A stretch of 64,000 bases of DNA from Pengzhenrongella sp031582905 (GTDB taxonomy: Bacteria > Actinomycetota > Actinomycetes > Actinomycetales > Cellulomonadaceae): positions 2,790,001 to 2,854,000 of the forward strand of contig NZ_CP133990.1 in assembly GCF_031582905.1 (NCBI RefSeq), in the 5' to 3' direction. Made by a program: the position numbers and the translations under genes. Below the pieces are notes generated by a model that was not told the DNA's origin, did no database searches, and saw only the letters and a list, made by a program, of their open reading frames with translations. Shown piece by piece: positions 19,865 to 30,088 of the stretch; the stretch's first letter is position 1, and each line of letters begins with the position of its first letter.

Positions 19865-21327
19865 TCACCGGTCGCCGAGTGCGCGGGCGGCCGCCGCGAA
19901 GGCGTCGCCACGCTCGGCGTAGGAGGCGAACTGGTCCATCGAGGCGCAGGCGGGTGCGAGCAGCACGGTGTCGCCCGGCCGGGCGAGCCGGCGGGCCTGG
20001 TCGACGGCACGAGTCATCACCGTCCCAGTGTCGCCGGGATCGATCCGCACGACGGGAATCTCGGGTGCGTGTCGGCCCAGAGCACCCTCGAGGGGCTCGG
20101 GGTCGGCGCCGATGAGCACGACGGCGCGCAGCCGGTCGCGGCGGGTCCGGACGAGGTCGTCGAACGTCGCGCCCTTGGCGAGCCCGCCCGCGACCCACAC
20201 CACGGAGTCCGGCGCGAAGGCGCCGAGCGACGCGGCGGCGGCGTGCGCGTTGGTGGCCTTGGAGTCGTCGACGTACCGGACGTCGCCCGCGACCGCGACG
20301 GTCTCGATGCGGTGCGCGCCGGGGGTGTAGGCGCGCAGGCCGTCGCGCACGGCGGCCGGCTCGACGCCGTGCGCGAGCGCGAGCGCGGCGGCAGCCAGGG
20401 CGTCGGCGACGACGTGCGACGGCACCGCGCCGGTGCGCGGGTCGCTCGCCTCGCCCCCGCCGAGGTGCGCCAGGTCGGCGAGGGTCCCGAGCTCGGCGGC
20501 GTGCGTGTGGCGCAACGTCGCGAAGCCGCGGTCGACGAGGACGTCCTCCACGAGCCCGACCTGCCCGACCGACGGCATGCCCAGCGTGAACCCGACCGCG
20601 ACGGCGCCGTCGACGACGTCGGCGTCCCGCACCAGCCGCTCGGTGACCGGGTCCGCGCTGTTGTAGACGCAGGCGACCTGGGTGCGCTCGAAGGCGCGTC
20701 CCTTGTCTGCGGCGTACGCCTCGAGCGAGCCGTGCCAGTCCAGGTGGTCGGCGGCGACGTTGAGCACCGCGGCGGCCTGCGCGGACATCGAGTGCGTGAA
20801 GTGCAGCTGGAAGCTGGACAGCTCGACCGCGAGGACGTCGAGGTCGGGGTCGGTGGCCGCCTCGACGACCGGGGTGCCGACGTTGCCGACCGCGAGCGTG
20901 CGGCGTCCGGCCGCGGTGAGGATCGACGCGAGCATGCCGACCGTCGTGGTCTTGCCGTTCGTCCCGGTCACCACGAGCCACGGGGCGGGGCCGCGGTGGG
21001 CGCCGTCGGGCCCGGGGTGCGGTCGGCGCGCAGGCGCCAGGCGAGCTCGACCTCGCTCCACACCGGCAGCCCACGGTCCCGTGCTGCCGCGAGCAGCGGT
21101 GTGCCCGGCGCCCAGCCCGGGGAAGCGACGACGAGGTCGGCGTCGGCGAGCCCGTCGTCGGCCAGGAACGCGGCGGCGTCGGCGACGTCGGCCTCCGGGT
21201 CGCGGGCGTCGACGGTGACGACGACGGCACCCTGCGCCCGCAGCACGGCCGCGGCCGCGCGGCCGGTGACGCCGTGACCGGCGACCACGACGCGGCGCCC
21301 GGTGAGGTCCTCGCGGGCGGCGGACAT
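19865..21327 (-). CDS. murD: UDP-MurNAc-L-alanine--D-glutamate ligase (frame broken near 21010)
   Basis: A cytoplasmic Mur ligase adding D-Glu. The N-terminal UDP-binding domain (GRRVVVAGHGVTGRAAAAVL, DADLVVASPGWAPGTPLL) lies in one frame, and the central ATPase and C-terminal domains in the next (WLVVTGTNGKTTTVGML, LAVELSSFQLHFT, LNVAADHLDWHGS, YVDDSKATNAHAAAASL). The join is in a CCCGGG run near 21010; one restored base gives 487 residues. The start overlaps the mraY stop (TGATG). The gap to ftsW is 13 bases. Confidence 0.93.
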
Positions 21328-22409
21328 CAGCCCACGACCCACTCGGCGTAGTACACGCCCACCCCGGCGGCGACGAAGAGCCCGGCGATGATCCAGAACC
21401 GGATGACGATCGTGACCTCACCCCACCCGGACAGCTCGAAGTGGTGGTGCAGCGGTGCCATCTTGAACACCCGCTTGCCGGTCATCTTGAAGAAGCCGAT
21501 CTGGATGACGTCCGACAGCACGATGAGGACGAACAGACCGCCGATGATCGCCGCGAGGATCTCGGTGCGGGACAGGATCGACAGCCCGGCGAGCGCGCCG
21601 CCGAGGGCGAGCGACCCGGTGTCGCCCATGAAGATCTTGGCGGGGCTCGCGTTCCACCACAGGAAGCCGAAGCAGGCGCCGGTGATCGCCGCCGCGACGA
21701 CGGCGAGGTCGAGCGGGTCGCGGGTCTCGTAGCAGCGCGGGCCCACGGTGAGGATCGACTGGCAGGCCTGGTTGGACTGCCACACGCACACGATGACGTA
21801 GGCGCCGAAGACGATGAGCGAGACCCCGGTGGCCAGGCCGTCGAGGCCGTCGGTGAGGTTGACCGCGTTGGACCACGCCGTGATGAGGAAGTTGGCCCAC
21901 AGCACGAACAGGATGAGCCCGAGCGTGGCGCCGGCAAAGGCGAGGTCGAGCCCGGTGTCGCGGATGAAGGAGATCTGGGTCGACGCGGGCGTGCGGAAGT
22001 TCTCGTTCGGGAACTGCAGGGCCGCGACGGCGAAGGTGATGCCGACCAGCCCTTGCCCGACGATCTTCCACCGGGCCCGCAGCCCGAGGCTGCGCTGCCG
22101 GGAGATCTTGATGAAGTCGTCGAGGAAGCCGACGATCCCCAGCCCGGTCATGAGGAACAGCACGAGCACCGCGGACGCACTCGGGACGTTGCCGGTGACC
22201 AGGCTCGCACCCGCCCACCCGAGCAGCGTCGCCAGGATGATGACGACGCCGCCCATGGTCGGCGTGCCGCGCTTGGTGAAGTGGGCCGTGGGCCCGTCCT
22301 GGCGGATGAACTGGCCGTACTGCTTCTTGACCAGGAAGCGGATGAACAGCGGCGTGCCGAGGAGCGACAGGACGAGCGCGAGCCCGCCCGAGATGAGGAC
22401 CGCTCTCAT
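21327..22409 (-). CDS. mraY: Phospho-MurNAc-pentapeptide transferase MraY
   Basis: The integral membrane enzyme that makes Lipid I by moving phospho-MurNAc-pentapeptide onto undecaprenyl phosphate. It has 360 uninterrupted residues and about ten hydrophobic helices. Conserved motifs: HFTKRGTPTMGGVVII, the aspartate-rich GFLDDFIKISRQRSLGL, AVNLTDGLDGLATGVS, FMGDTGSLALGGALAGLS and MAPLHHHFELSGWGE. ATGA and TGATG overlaps bind it to murF and murD. Confidence 0.97.
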   Translation of the reverse strand: MRAVLISGGLALVLSLLGTPLFIRFLVKKQYGQFIRQDGPTAHFTKRGTPTMGGVVIILATLLGWAGASLVTGNVPSASAVLVLFLMTGLGIVGFLDDFIKISRQRSLGLRARWKIVGQGLVGITFAVAALQFPNENFRTPASTQISFIRDTGLDLAFAGATLGLILFVLWANFLITAWSNAVNLTDGLDGLATGVSLIVFGAYVIVCVWQSNQACQSILTVGPRCYETRDPLDLAVVAAAITGACFGFLWWNASPAKIFMGDTGSLALGGALAGLSILSRTEILAAIIGGLFVLIVLSDVIQIGFFKMTGKRVFKMAPLHHHFELSGWGEVTIVIRFWIIAGLFVAAGVGVYYAEWVVG

Positions 22410-23871
22410 CGGTCGGAGTCCACCGGCGCGTCGGCCGACGAGTCCGCCGGCGCGGTGAGGATGTCCCCCAGCCGCCACAGCCCCGCGCCGTAGGACGACT
22501 TCACCAGGACGACGTCGCCCGGGCGCAGCTCGTCGGCGAGGAACGCGGCGGCGGCGTCGACGTCGTCGACCATCGCGACCTCGTCGCCCCACGACCCCTC
22601 GCGCAGGGCGCCGTCGGCGATGGGCTGGGCCCCGGCGCCGACCACGACGGTCAGGCCGATGTTGAGCCGGACGACCATGAGGCCGAGGGCCTCGTGCGCG
22701 GTCCGGTGGTCCTCCCCGAGCTCGAGCATCTCGCCGAGCACCGCGACGGACCGGCGGTCCCGCCCGGACACGATGGCGAGGGTCTTGAGGGCTGCGCGCA
22801 TCGAGTCGGGGTTGGCGTTGTAGGAGTCGTCGATGACGGTGACGCCGTCGGGTCGCTCGACCACGTTCATCCGGTGCGGGCTGAGGGGCCCGGCGGCGGA
22901 CAGCCGCTCGGCGACGTCCGGCAGCGCCACACCGAGGCGCAGGGCGACCGCGGCCGCGGCGAGCGCGTTGTGGACGTGGTGCTCCCCACGAGTCGGAGCG
23001 TCACCGGCGCGGCCTCCTCGCCGGCGGTCAGGGTGAAGGTGGCGCGCCCGGCGCGGTCCAGGCGCAGCGCGGTCGCGCGGACGCCGGCGCCCTCACCCGT
23101 GCCGAAGGTCGTGACGTCCCCGGGGGCCACGGACGCCATCGCGGAGACCCGCATGTCGTCGGCGTTGAGGACGGCCACGCCGCCCGGCGCGAGGCCGGTG
23201 ACGATCTCGGACTTGGCGCGGGCCACCGCCTCGATCCCGCCGAACTCCCCGAGGTGCGCGCTGCCCACGACGAGCACGACGGAGACGTCGGGCGGCGCGA
23301 TCCGGGTGAGGTAGGTGAGCTGGCCCAGACCGCTCGCGCCCATCTCGAGCACGAGGAAGCGGGTGCCCTCGTCGGCGCGCAGGACGGTCAGAGGGAGGCC
23401 GATCTCGTTGTTGAACGAGGCGACCGGCGCGACGGTCGGTCCGGTCGGCGTCAGGAGCTGGAGCAGGAGGTCCTTGGTGGTGGTCTTGCCGACGGAGCCG
23501 GTGACGCCCACGACCGACAGCCGGGTCGCACCCGTCTCGTCGTCGGTGCGCAGGCGCAGCAGCACCTCCCGCGCCAGGTCGCCCAGGGCGCGCTCCACGT
23601 CGTCGACGACGACGCTGGGGACCGCGGCGCCGTCGGGCCCGGTGACGGTCCGGGAGGCGAGCACGAGCGTGGCCCCCGCGGCGACGGCCGCTGCGGCGTG
23701 GTCGTGGCCGTCGGTGTGCTCGCCCGGCAGGGCGACGAAGAGCGAGCCCTGGTCGACCTGGCGCGAGTCGACGACGACGGGCCCGTGCACGACGGTCGCC
23801 GGGTCCAGGCCCTCGGGGTGCAGGCGACCGCCGGTCGCGGCCGCCACCTCGGCGGCCGTCAGCGCGATCAC
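22406..23871 (-). CDS. murF: UDP-MurNAc-tripeptide--D-Ala-D-Ala ligase (frame broken near 22985)
   Basis: The last cytoplasmic Mur ligase, attaching D-Ala-D-Ala. It has the P-loop VVGVTGSVGKTTTKDLLLQL, NNEIGLPLTVL, FLVLEMGASGLGQLTYL and the C-terminal VIDDSYNANPDSMRAAL and LGEMLELGEDHRTAHEAL. Two frames meet at a CCCC run (22983-22986), where one base is missing between LRLVG and EHHVHNALAAAAVAL, giving 488 residues. The GTG start overlaps the murE stop; no Ddl gene is in the cluster. Confidence 0.93.
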
Positions 23872-25487
23872 TCGCCCGCCCCGCTGGTCGACGTGCCGGT
23901 CGAGGTGGCGGTCGGGGTGGCGGTCGGGGTCCCGGTCGCGTCCGCACGGACGGCAGCCAGCAGCACGTCGCGGTCGTTGTACCGGTGGAAGACCCCGGCG
24001 ATCTCCTGGGTGGGCTCGTGCCCCTTGCCGGTGATGATGATCGTGTCCTTGTCGTCGGCGAGCGCGAGCGCGGCGCGGATGGCGTCCGCGCGCGAGGTCG
24101 CCTCGTGGAGGTCCGTCCCGTCCGGGCGTGCCTCGAGGGCCCCGGCGAGGATCTGGGCGCGGATGGACGCGGGGTCCTCCGAGCGGGGGTTCTCGTCGGT
24201 GACGACGAGGACGTCGGCGAGGCGGGCGCCGATCTGCCCCATGAGCGGGCGCTTGCCCTGGTCGCGATCGCCGTCGGAGCCGAAGACCAGGATCAGCCGG
24301 CCCGGCGTGATCGGCCGGACCGCCTCGAGCGCGAGCACGAGCGCGTCCGGGGTGTGGGCGTAGTCGACCAGGGCGAGCGGCCGCCCTGGACCGCGCTCGA
24401 CGACGCGCTCCATCCGGCCGGGGATCGCGCTCGCGGCGCCGACCGCGGCGACGGCCGCGTCCAGGGGGACGCCGGCGCGGTGCGCGAGCACGATCGCCAG
24501 CGCCGCGTTGGACACGTTGACCAGGCCCGGCAGCGGGCTCGCTGCCGCGTGCCGGGCGCCGTCGGGCCCACGCAGGGTGAACGTCGAGCCGACGCCGTCG
24601 AGGCCGATGGTGGCCTCGACCACGGCCCAGTCCGCGGTCTCGGCCTCGGGCGTGTCGACGTGCGTCGCGACGGACTCGACCGGGATCGCCGCCGTCGCCA
24701 CGAGGCGGCGACCCCACTCGTCGTCGACGACGACGACGCCGCGGGCGGCCTGCCCGGGCGCGAACAGTCGCGCCTTGTCGGCGAAGTAGCCCTCCATGTC
24801 GCCGTGGAAGTCGAGGTGGTCACGCTGGAGGTTGGTGAAGCCGACGACGTCGAACGTCATCCCGTGCACGCGTCCGAGGGCGAGCGCGTGGCTCGACACC
24901 TCCATGGTGACCGCACCCGCCTCGCGCTCGCGGGCCAGCCGCAGCAGCGCGTGCAGCGCGGGAGCCTCGACGGTCGTCCGGGGGCTCTCGATCGCCTGGT
25001 CGCCGACCCGCAGCTCCACGGTGCCGAGCAGCGCGGTGGTCCGGTGCGCGGCCCGCATCGCGGCGTCGACGAAGTAGGTGGTCGTGGTCTTGCCGTTCGT
25101 CCCGGTCACACCGACGCTCACGAGCTCACGCGCCGGGTGGCCGTGCACCCACGCCGCGACGTCACCGAGCAACCCGCGCGGGTCGTCCGCCACGAGCACG
25201 GGGACGCCGAGCCCCGCGCACCGCTCGGCGCCCGCGTCGTCGGTGAGGATCGCGACCGCACCGGCCTCGACGGCACCGGGGGCGTACGCCGCGCCGTGCA
25301 CGCGGAAGCCCTGCAGGGCGACGAAGAGGTCGCCGGGCTCGACGTCGGAGCTGGCGTGGGTGAGGCCCGTGAGGACCCCGTCCGTCCCGTGCGGACCGGC
25401 GGTGCGGAGCGCGAAGGCCGCCGCGAGGTCGACGATCCGGTGGGCCGTGGGGCGCGCAGGGCGCATCGAGGCGTGCGCGGACGTCAT
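23868..25487 (-). CDS. murE: UDP-MurNAc-L-alanyl-D-glutamate ligase MurE
   Basis: Adds the third stem residue. It has 539 uninterrupted residues, with the P-loop VSVGVTGTNGKTTTTYFVD, VTMEVSSHALALGRVHGMTF, FTNLQRDHLDFHGDMEGYF and ALVDYAHTPDALVLALEAV. The C-terminal specificity loop reads VVTDENPRSEDPASI. DNPR at this place usually selects meso-diaminopimelate; here the loop is ENPR, which fits genera with ornithine or lysine at position 3 (Cellulomonas walls commonly carry ornithine). This substrate reading is an inference. dapF elsewhere in the window serves lysine/DAP synthesis in any case. Confidence 0.95.
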   Translation of the reverse strand: MTSAHASMRPARPTAHRIVDLAAAFALRTAGPHGTDGVLTGLTHASSDVEPGDLFVALQGFRVHGAAYAPGAVEAGAVAILTDDAGAERCAGLGVPVLVADDPRGLLGDVAAWVHGHPARELVSVGVTGTNGKTTTTYFVDAAMRAAHRTTALLGTVELRVGDQAIESPRTTVEAPALHALLRLAREREAGAVTMEVSSHALALGRVHGMTFDVVGFTNLQRDHLDFHGDMEGYFADKARLFAPGQAARGVVVVDDEWGRRLVATAAIPVESVATHVDTPEAETADWAVVEATIGLDGVGSTFTLRGPDGARHAAASPLPGLVNVSNAALAIVLAHRAGVPLDAAVAAVGAASAIPGRMERVVERGPGRPLALVDYAHTPDALVLALEAVRPITPGRLILVFGSDGDRDQGKRPLMGQIGARLADVLVVTDENPRSEDPASIRAQILAGALEARPDGTDLHEATSRADAIRAALALADDKDTIIITGKGHEPTQEIAGVFHRYNDRDVLLAAVRADATGTPTATPTATSTGTSTSGAGE

Positions 25488-25599
25488 GCGACGAATCTAC
25501 CGCGCGCGCTCCGGCTCACCCCGTCGGCGGGCCGCGTGACGGGCACGGGGACGGGCATGACGCTGCTCACTCGCCCCGCTCGACGTCTCACCCGCCGCC

Positions 25600-27599
25600 T
25601 CACTCGTAGGTCGTGGGGAACAGCGTCGCGGGAACCCCCGTCGGCGGCACCTTGAGCAGCTGCAGCGCGAAGCCGGCGACCTCGCTGAAGACGGGGGCGG
25701 CCACGGTCCCGCCCCACACGGAGGTGCGCGGGTTGTGCATGATGACGGCCACGGCGATGCGCGGGTCGTCGGCCGGGGCGACGCCGATGAACGACGCCGT
25801 GATCCCGGTGCTGCCGTCCATGCCCCACGACTGCGCCGTGCCGGTCTTGCCCGCGACGCGGTAGCCGGGGATCGCGGCGGCCGAGCCGGTGCCCTCCGCG
25901 ACGGCGCTCTCCATCATGGTCAGCACGGTGTCGGCGGTCGCCTCGGAGACCACCCGGGTCCCCTCGCCCCGCTCCGGGCGGGTCACCGTGCCGTCGTCGG
26001 CGGTGATGTCCTTCACCAGGTGCGCGGGCATGCGCACGCCGCCGTTCGCGATGGTCGCGAAGACCTGCGTCGCCTGCACCGCGTTGACCGAGACGCCCTG
26101 GCCGAACAGGACGGCGTACCTCGTGCGCCCGTCCCAGTTCTCCACGGGGTGCAGCTTGCCGGCGGACTCGTTGCGCAGCTCGATCCCGGTGGGCGTCCCG
26201 AACCCGAACTTGGCGAGGTAGTCGTAGCGCACCTGCTCGGGCAGCTGCTGGCCGATCATCACCGTGCCGGTGTTGGACGACTCCGCGAGCACACCCGTGG
26301 TGGTCAGCTTCTGGCCGGGGTGCTCGTGCGAGTCCTTGAACGTCTGCCCGTTCGCCGTCGTGTACTGGTACGGCACCTCCCAGTGCTGCAGCGGGTCGGT
26401 GATCCCCGTCTCGAGCGCGGCAGCCATCGTGATGACCTTGGCGGTCGAGCCGGGCTCGAAGACGTCCGAGATCGCGCGGGAACCACGCCGGTCCGCCGCG
26501 GTCCTGCCCGGGTCGTTGGGGTCGACGGCGCCGGAGTCGACCAGGGCGAGGATCTCGCCGCTGCGCACGTCCATCGCGACCAGCGCGCCGGAGTCCGAGC
26601 CGGTCGCCGCGACCTGCTGGTCCACCGCCTCCTGGGCCATCCACTGCAGGTCCCGCAGGATCGTGGTCCGCACGTCCTGCCCGGGCTGCGGGGCGACGCG
26701 CTCCCGCTCGCCGCCCGGGATCTCCTGCCCGCGGGCGCCCCGCTCGTAGCGGTACGTGCCGTCGACGCCGGTGAGCTGGTCGTCCAGCGCGCGCTCCAGG
26801 CCGGCGAGCGCCTCGCCGTCCTGGCTGAGGAACCCGATGACGTTGCCGCCGACCGACCCGGCGGGGTAGATCCGCTCGTCGGCGCGGTCGGCGTTGACCC
26901 CGGCGATGCGCTCCTCGCGGATCGCCCGCCACACCTCGGGCAGCACGCCCCGCCGGATCTCGACGTACGGCGCGTCCCCGACGAGCTGCGCACCGAGCTC
27001 CCCGGCGTCCACCCCGAGGATCGGGGCGAGGACCTGCGCCGCGCCGGCTGCGCCCTCGGCGACGACGGTGCCGTTGCTGGTCTGCTTCCAGCTGGCGACC
27101 TCGGCCTGGTTGACCCACAGCACGTACCGCTCGACCGTGGTGGCGAGGGCCACACCGTCGGCGTCGGTGATCTCCCCGCGGGGGCGACCAGCGTCGCGGT
27201 GCCCATGCGCGAGGACAGCGCCTCCGCGGCCACCGCAGAGCCGGCGATGCCTTGGACGTAGACCAGCCGGCCGGCGAAGACGGTCAGCACGACGAGACCG
27301 AGGGCGAGCAGCGCGCTGTGCCGACGCGCCGGGACGCCCGGCGGTCGGGTGGCCGCGCCGGTCGCTCCGGTCGCACCGGCGGTCGCCCCGGCTCGGCGGG
27401 CGGCCGTGGACGCCGCCCGGGCGACCGTCCGCGGGGACGGTCGCTCCGTCGTCGCGGTCCGCGCCGCACCCCGGGCAGCGGTCCGCTGGCCCCCGCGGGC
27501 CGGTGCGCCGCCGCGCGCCGGAGCGCTCGGGTCGCTCGGGGTGCCGTGGGCGGGTGTGCGCGCGCCGGTGGGTCCGCGACCGCGGTCCGGCCCCGTCAT
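25600..27599 (-). CDS. ftsI: Septal transpeptidase FtsI/PBP2-type (frame broken near 27181)
   Basis: A class B penicillin-binding protein that crosslinks septal peptidoglycan with FtsW. An unusually Ala/Arg/Gly-rich cytoplasmic leader of about 90 residues precedes one membrane anchor (SALLALGLVVLTVFAGRLVY). The pedestal domain starts ATLVAPRGEITDADGVALA. Active-site motifs are visible: SxxK in FEPGSTAKVITMA, SxN in ESSNTGTV and KTG in AGKTGTAQSWG. A missing C at 27179-27184 splits the frames; one restored base gives 666 residues. The ATG overlaps the ftsL stop, and 112 bases separate it from murE. Confidence 0.93.
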
Positions 27600-28021
27600 C
27601 CCCCGACCCCGGCCGGGGTCGGGGTCCCGAGGACGGCGCCGTCGGCCAGCCGCAGGTACGCCGACGGCGGCGCCTGCACGAGGCCGAGCGCGCGGGCCGA
27701 CGCCGCGAGCTGCGGCGGTGAGGCCTGCGCCTCGAGCTGCGTCTGCAGCGACTGCTCGGTCCGGGCGAGCTGCGCGAGCTCGATCTCCATCTCGTGCTTC
27801 TCGTACGCCGCACTCGCCATCGTCGTGTTGAGGACCAGCGCCCCGAGGAGCGCCCCGGCCAGGATGGCGATGCACAGCACCACGAACGGGACCCGGGTGC
27901 GGTGGTGCTCCGGTGCCCGGACCACGCGCAGCCGCGACGCGGGTGTGCGGGACCGCGACGGTCCGGGCGGTGCCGGGACCGTCCGTGGGGCCGGGGCGAA
28001 GGACTGCGGCAGAGCACTCAT
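27596..28021 (-). CDS. ftsL: Cell division protein FtsL-like
   Basis: A 141-residue bitopic protein at the ftsL position. The basic Pro/Arg cytoplasmic part is followed by a membrane helix (VPFVVLCIAILAGALLGALV) and a short periplasmic coiled coil (YEKHEMEIELAQLARTEQSL). It ends with the ALGLVQAPPSAYLRL motif often seen in actinobacterial FtsL (septum formation initiator-like). FtsL partners FtsB and FtsQ to activate FtsWI. Stop and start overlap ftsI (ATGA). The sequence is poorly conserved in general, so position and topology carry the call. Confidence 0.85.
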   Translation of the reverse strand: MSALPQSFAPAPRTVPAPPGPSRSRTPASRLRVVRAPEHHRTRVPFVVLCIAILAGALLGALVLNTTMASAAYEKHEMEIELAQLARTEQSLQTQLEAQASPPQLAASARALGLVQAPPSAYLRLADGAVLGTPTPAGVGG

Positions 28022-29009
28022 GAGCGCACCCCTTGAGGTGGTCGGGCGTCGGACGGAGACGTTCAGCGGCGCGGAGCCGCACGGAGGCGGAGCGCGGGTT
28101 GCGCTCGCGTTCGTCGGGCGGCGCCTCCTCCGCCCCGCGGGTGACCAGGCGGAGGTAGGGCCGGTGGGTCTCGGGTTCCACCGGCAGTCCCTCCGGGGCG
28201 CTCGACGTCGCCCCGGCGGCGAAGGCCCGCTTGACGATGCGGTCCTCGAGCGAGTGGTAGGCCTCGACGACGATGCGCCCACCCACCGCGAGCGCCTCGA
28301 TCGAGGCCGGGACGGCGCGCTCGAGCACCTCGAGCTCGCGGTTGACCTCGATGCGCAGCGCCTGGAAGGAGCGCTTGGCCGGGTTGCCGCCGGTCTTGCG
28401 GGTCGCGGCCGGGATGCTCGCACGCAGCAGGTCGACCAGCTCGCCGGTGCGCGTCAGCGGGCGGGTCGCCCGCTGACGCACGACGTTGCGGGCGATCCGG
28501 GCCGCGAACCGCTCCTCGCCGTACTCGCGCAGGACCCGCGTGAGCTCGCGCTCGTCGTAGGTGTTGAGGACCTCGGCGGCGGTGATGCCCGTGCTCGCGT
28601 CCATCCGCATGTCCAGGGGCGCGTCGTGGGCGTACGAGAACCCACGCTCAGCCTCGTCGAGCTGCAGCGAGGACACCCCGAGGTCCATGAGGACCGCCTG
28701 CACCGCGGGCAACCCGCGGTCCGCGAGGACGTCACCGATCTCGTCGTACACCGCGTGCACGCCCTCGAACCGGTCACCGAAACGGGCGAGACGCCGTCCG
28801 GCGAGGGTGAGGGCCTGCGGGTCCCGGTCGAGCCCGATGACCCGGACGCCGTCGAACCGCTCGAGCACCGCCTCGGTGTGCCCGCCCATGCCGAGCGTGG
28901 AGTCCACGAGCACGGCTCCCGGTGCCCCGAGCGCCGGCGCGAGGAGCTCGACGCAGCGGTCGAGCAGGACCGGCGTGTGCCGGTCCGCCGTCTGGCGCGG
29001 CTCGCTCAT
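28018..29009 (-). CDS. rsmH: 16S rRNA m4C1402 methyltransferase (3' frame break near 28030)
   Basis: A SAM-dependent N4-methyltransferase acting on C1402 of 16S rRNA. It has HTPVLLDRCVELLAPAL, the SAM motif LVDSTLGMGGHTEAVLERF, VQAVLMDLGVSSLQLDEAER, DAPLDMRMD, and the distal NPAKRSFQALRIEVNREL and SLEDRIVKRAF. The coding frame as written runs on through ftsL. A single missing base in CCCC (28029-28032) would end it PDHLKGVRS with a TGA overlapping the ftsL ATG, 330 residues, the expected size. A 231-base gap precedes it after mraZ, rich in GGTGGTGC-like tracts on the plus strand. Confidence 0.94.
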
Positions 29010-29240
29010 CGGGTGCTCCTGGTGCTGCGGGTGGGTCGTGCGGTGCGGTGGTGCGGTGGTGCGGGATCGGTGGCTGCTGGGCCGCTGGTCGGGGGTCGTG
29101 CGGGGGTGGTGCGTACGGGGCGGCCGGGCGACCCTCCGCCGTCCGGCCAGGTCCCCTCCGACCCTCTGGCGCCGGGGAAGTGCGTCAGAGCAGGCGGGAG
29201 GAGACCTCACCGGGCGGTGGCACGCAGGCCGCACCCGTCG

Positions 29241-29705
29241 TCAGAACGGACCGTTGGGGAAGACCTCCTCGGCCGTGTCGGCGTACCCGGACTCCTGCTC
29301 GGCCAGGTACTGCTCCCAGGCCGGCAGGTCCCAGATCTCGACCCGGGTGCCGGCGCCGATCACGGCGACGTCCCGGTCGAGCCCGGCGTAGGTGCGCAGG
29401 GTCGGCGGGATGGAGATCCGCCCCTGCTTGTCGGGCAGCTCGTCGCTGGCCCCGGACAGGAAGACCCGCAGGTAGTCGCGCGCCTGCTTGCTGGTCACCG
29501 GGGCCTGCCGGATCTGGTCGTGCATCCGGCGGAACTCCTCCAGCGGCAGCAGGAACAGGCATCGCTCCTGACCACGGGTCATGACCAGGCCCGGCGCGAG
29601 CTGCGCGCGGAACTTGGCTGGCAGGATCAGCCGGCCCTTGTCGTCGAGCCGCGGGGTGTAGGTCCCCAGGAACATCGCCGACCCGCCGCCGAAGAGGTCG
29701 CTCAT
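29241..29705 (-). CDS. mraZ: Transcriptional regulator MraZ
   Basis: An AbrB-like double-SpoVT domain DNA-binding protein that represses its own division and cell-wall operon. It has 154 residues, with two swapped-hairpin repeats: FLGTYTPRLDDKGRLILPAK, and ELPDKQGRISIPPTLRTYAG with RVEIWDLPAWEQYL. The start at 29705 (MSDLFGG) is preferred because GGGAGG lies about 12 bases upstream; the shorter family start at 29675 (MFLGTY) has no comparable site. The operator described just upstream fits autoregulation. Confidence 0.94.
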   Translation of the reverse strand: MSDLFGGGSAMFLGTYTPRLDDKGRLILPAKFRAQLAPGLVMTRGQERCLFLLPLEEFRRMHDQIRQAPVTSKQARDYLRVFLSGASDELPDKQGRISIPPTLRTYAGLDRDVAVIGAGTRVEIWDLPAWEQYLAEQESGYADTAEEVFPNGPF

Positions 29706-29744
29706 GGACGACCGACCTCCCCCGTGGACACCCGCACTCACCCG

Positions 29745-29774
29745 TTGCCCCCACACTACTCCACTTCCCTCCAC
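29745..29774 (-). promoter_or_regulatory. MraZ operator: three 10-bp direct repeats
   Basis: On the minus strand three abutting decamers read GTGGAGGGAA, GTGGAGTAGT and GTGGGGGCAA, so GTGGRG recurs every 10 bp, 40 bases upstream of the mraZ ATG. MraZ operators in other bacteria are three or four such TGG-type repeats with 10-bp periodicity. The match is by periodicity and core, not by an identical sequence. Confidence 0.7.
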
Positions 29775-29780
29775 CGACAA
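29753..29780 (-). promoter_or_regulatory. Candidate promoter of the division/cell-wall cluster
   Basis: TTGTCG (29775-29780) and TAGTGT (29753-29758), 16 bases apart on the minus strand, form a plausible housekeeping promoter. The MraZ repeats lie across the spacer and -10, so MraZ binding would block polymerase. Confidence 0.5.
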
Positions 29781-30088
29781 GGGGCGCGGGGGTGGCGTCA
29801 CCCCCGGATGCGGCGTCGTCCCAGGCCAGGGCGGTGGAGGGACGTGGAGGGTCGCGTGGGCCGTCCGGCGCCGACTGGGGCCGGTGTCCCATTCGTCCGG
29901 ATGCGGTCGCCGCCCGCCGCCTCCTGGCTGCCGCCCGTTCCGCCGGACGGCGCCCGGTCCGCACCCCGCTCCCTCTTCTCCCCGGGCGCGGGTGGAGCGA
30001 AGTGGGGCGACGGGCAGAGGCCGCCCTGGGATCCGGTGTCCCGGCGCTGTGCGTCGCTTAGGCTCTGGGCAGTCCGTGAGGAGTCACC
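29781..30088. other. Rest of divergent intergenic region between mraZ and moxR
   Basis: The 383-base gap between mraZ and moxR holds the MraZ operator and promoter at its left end. The remainder has no convincing coding potential. At the right end a GAGGAG Shine-Dalgarno stands before the moxR ATG and a TAGGCT about 30 bases upstream of that ATG could be its -10. No other structure was recognised. Confidence 0.5.

Noticed and set aside
13000..29000. Pseudogene decay of the division and cell-wall cluster
   Set aside because: Only indels in G/C runs are seen, without in-frame stops or loss of catalytic residues, and the genes are essential. Sequence error explains it better.
29706..30088. Additional small genes in the mraZ-moxR gap
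   Set aside because: Open frames there have no ribosome site and no recognisable protein; they overlap the promoter and operator.
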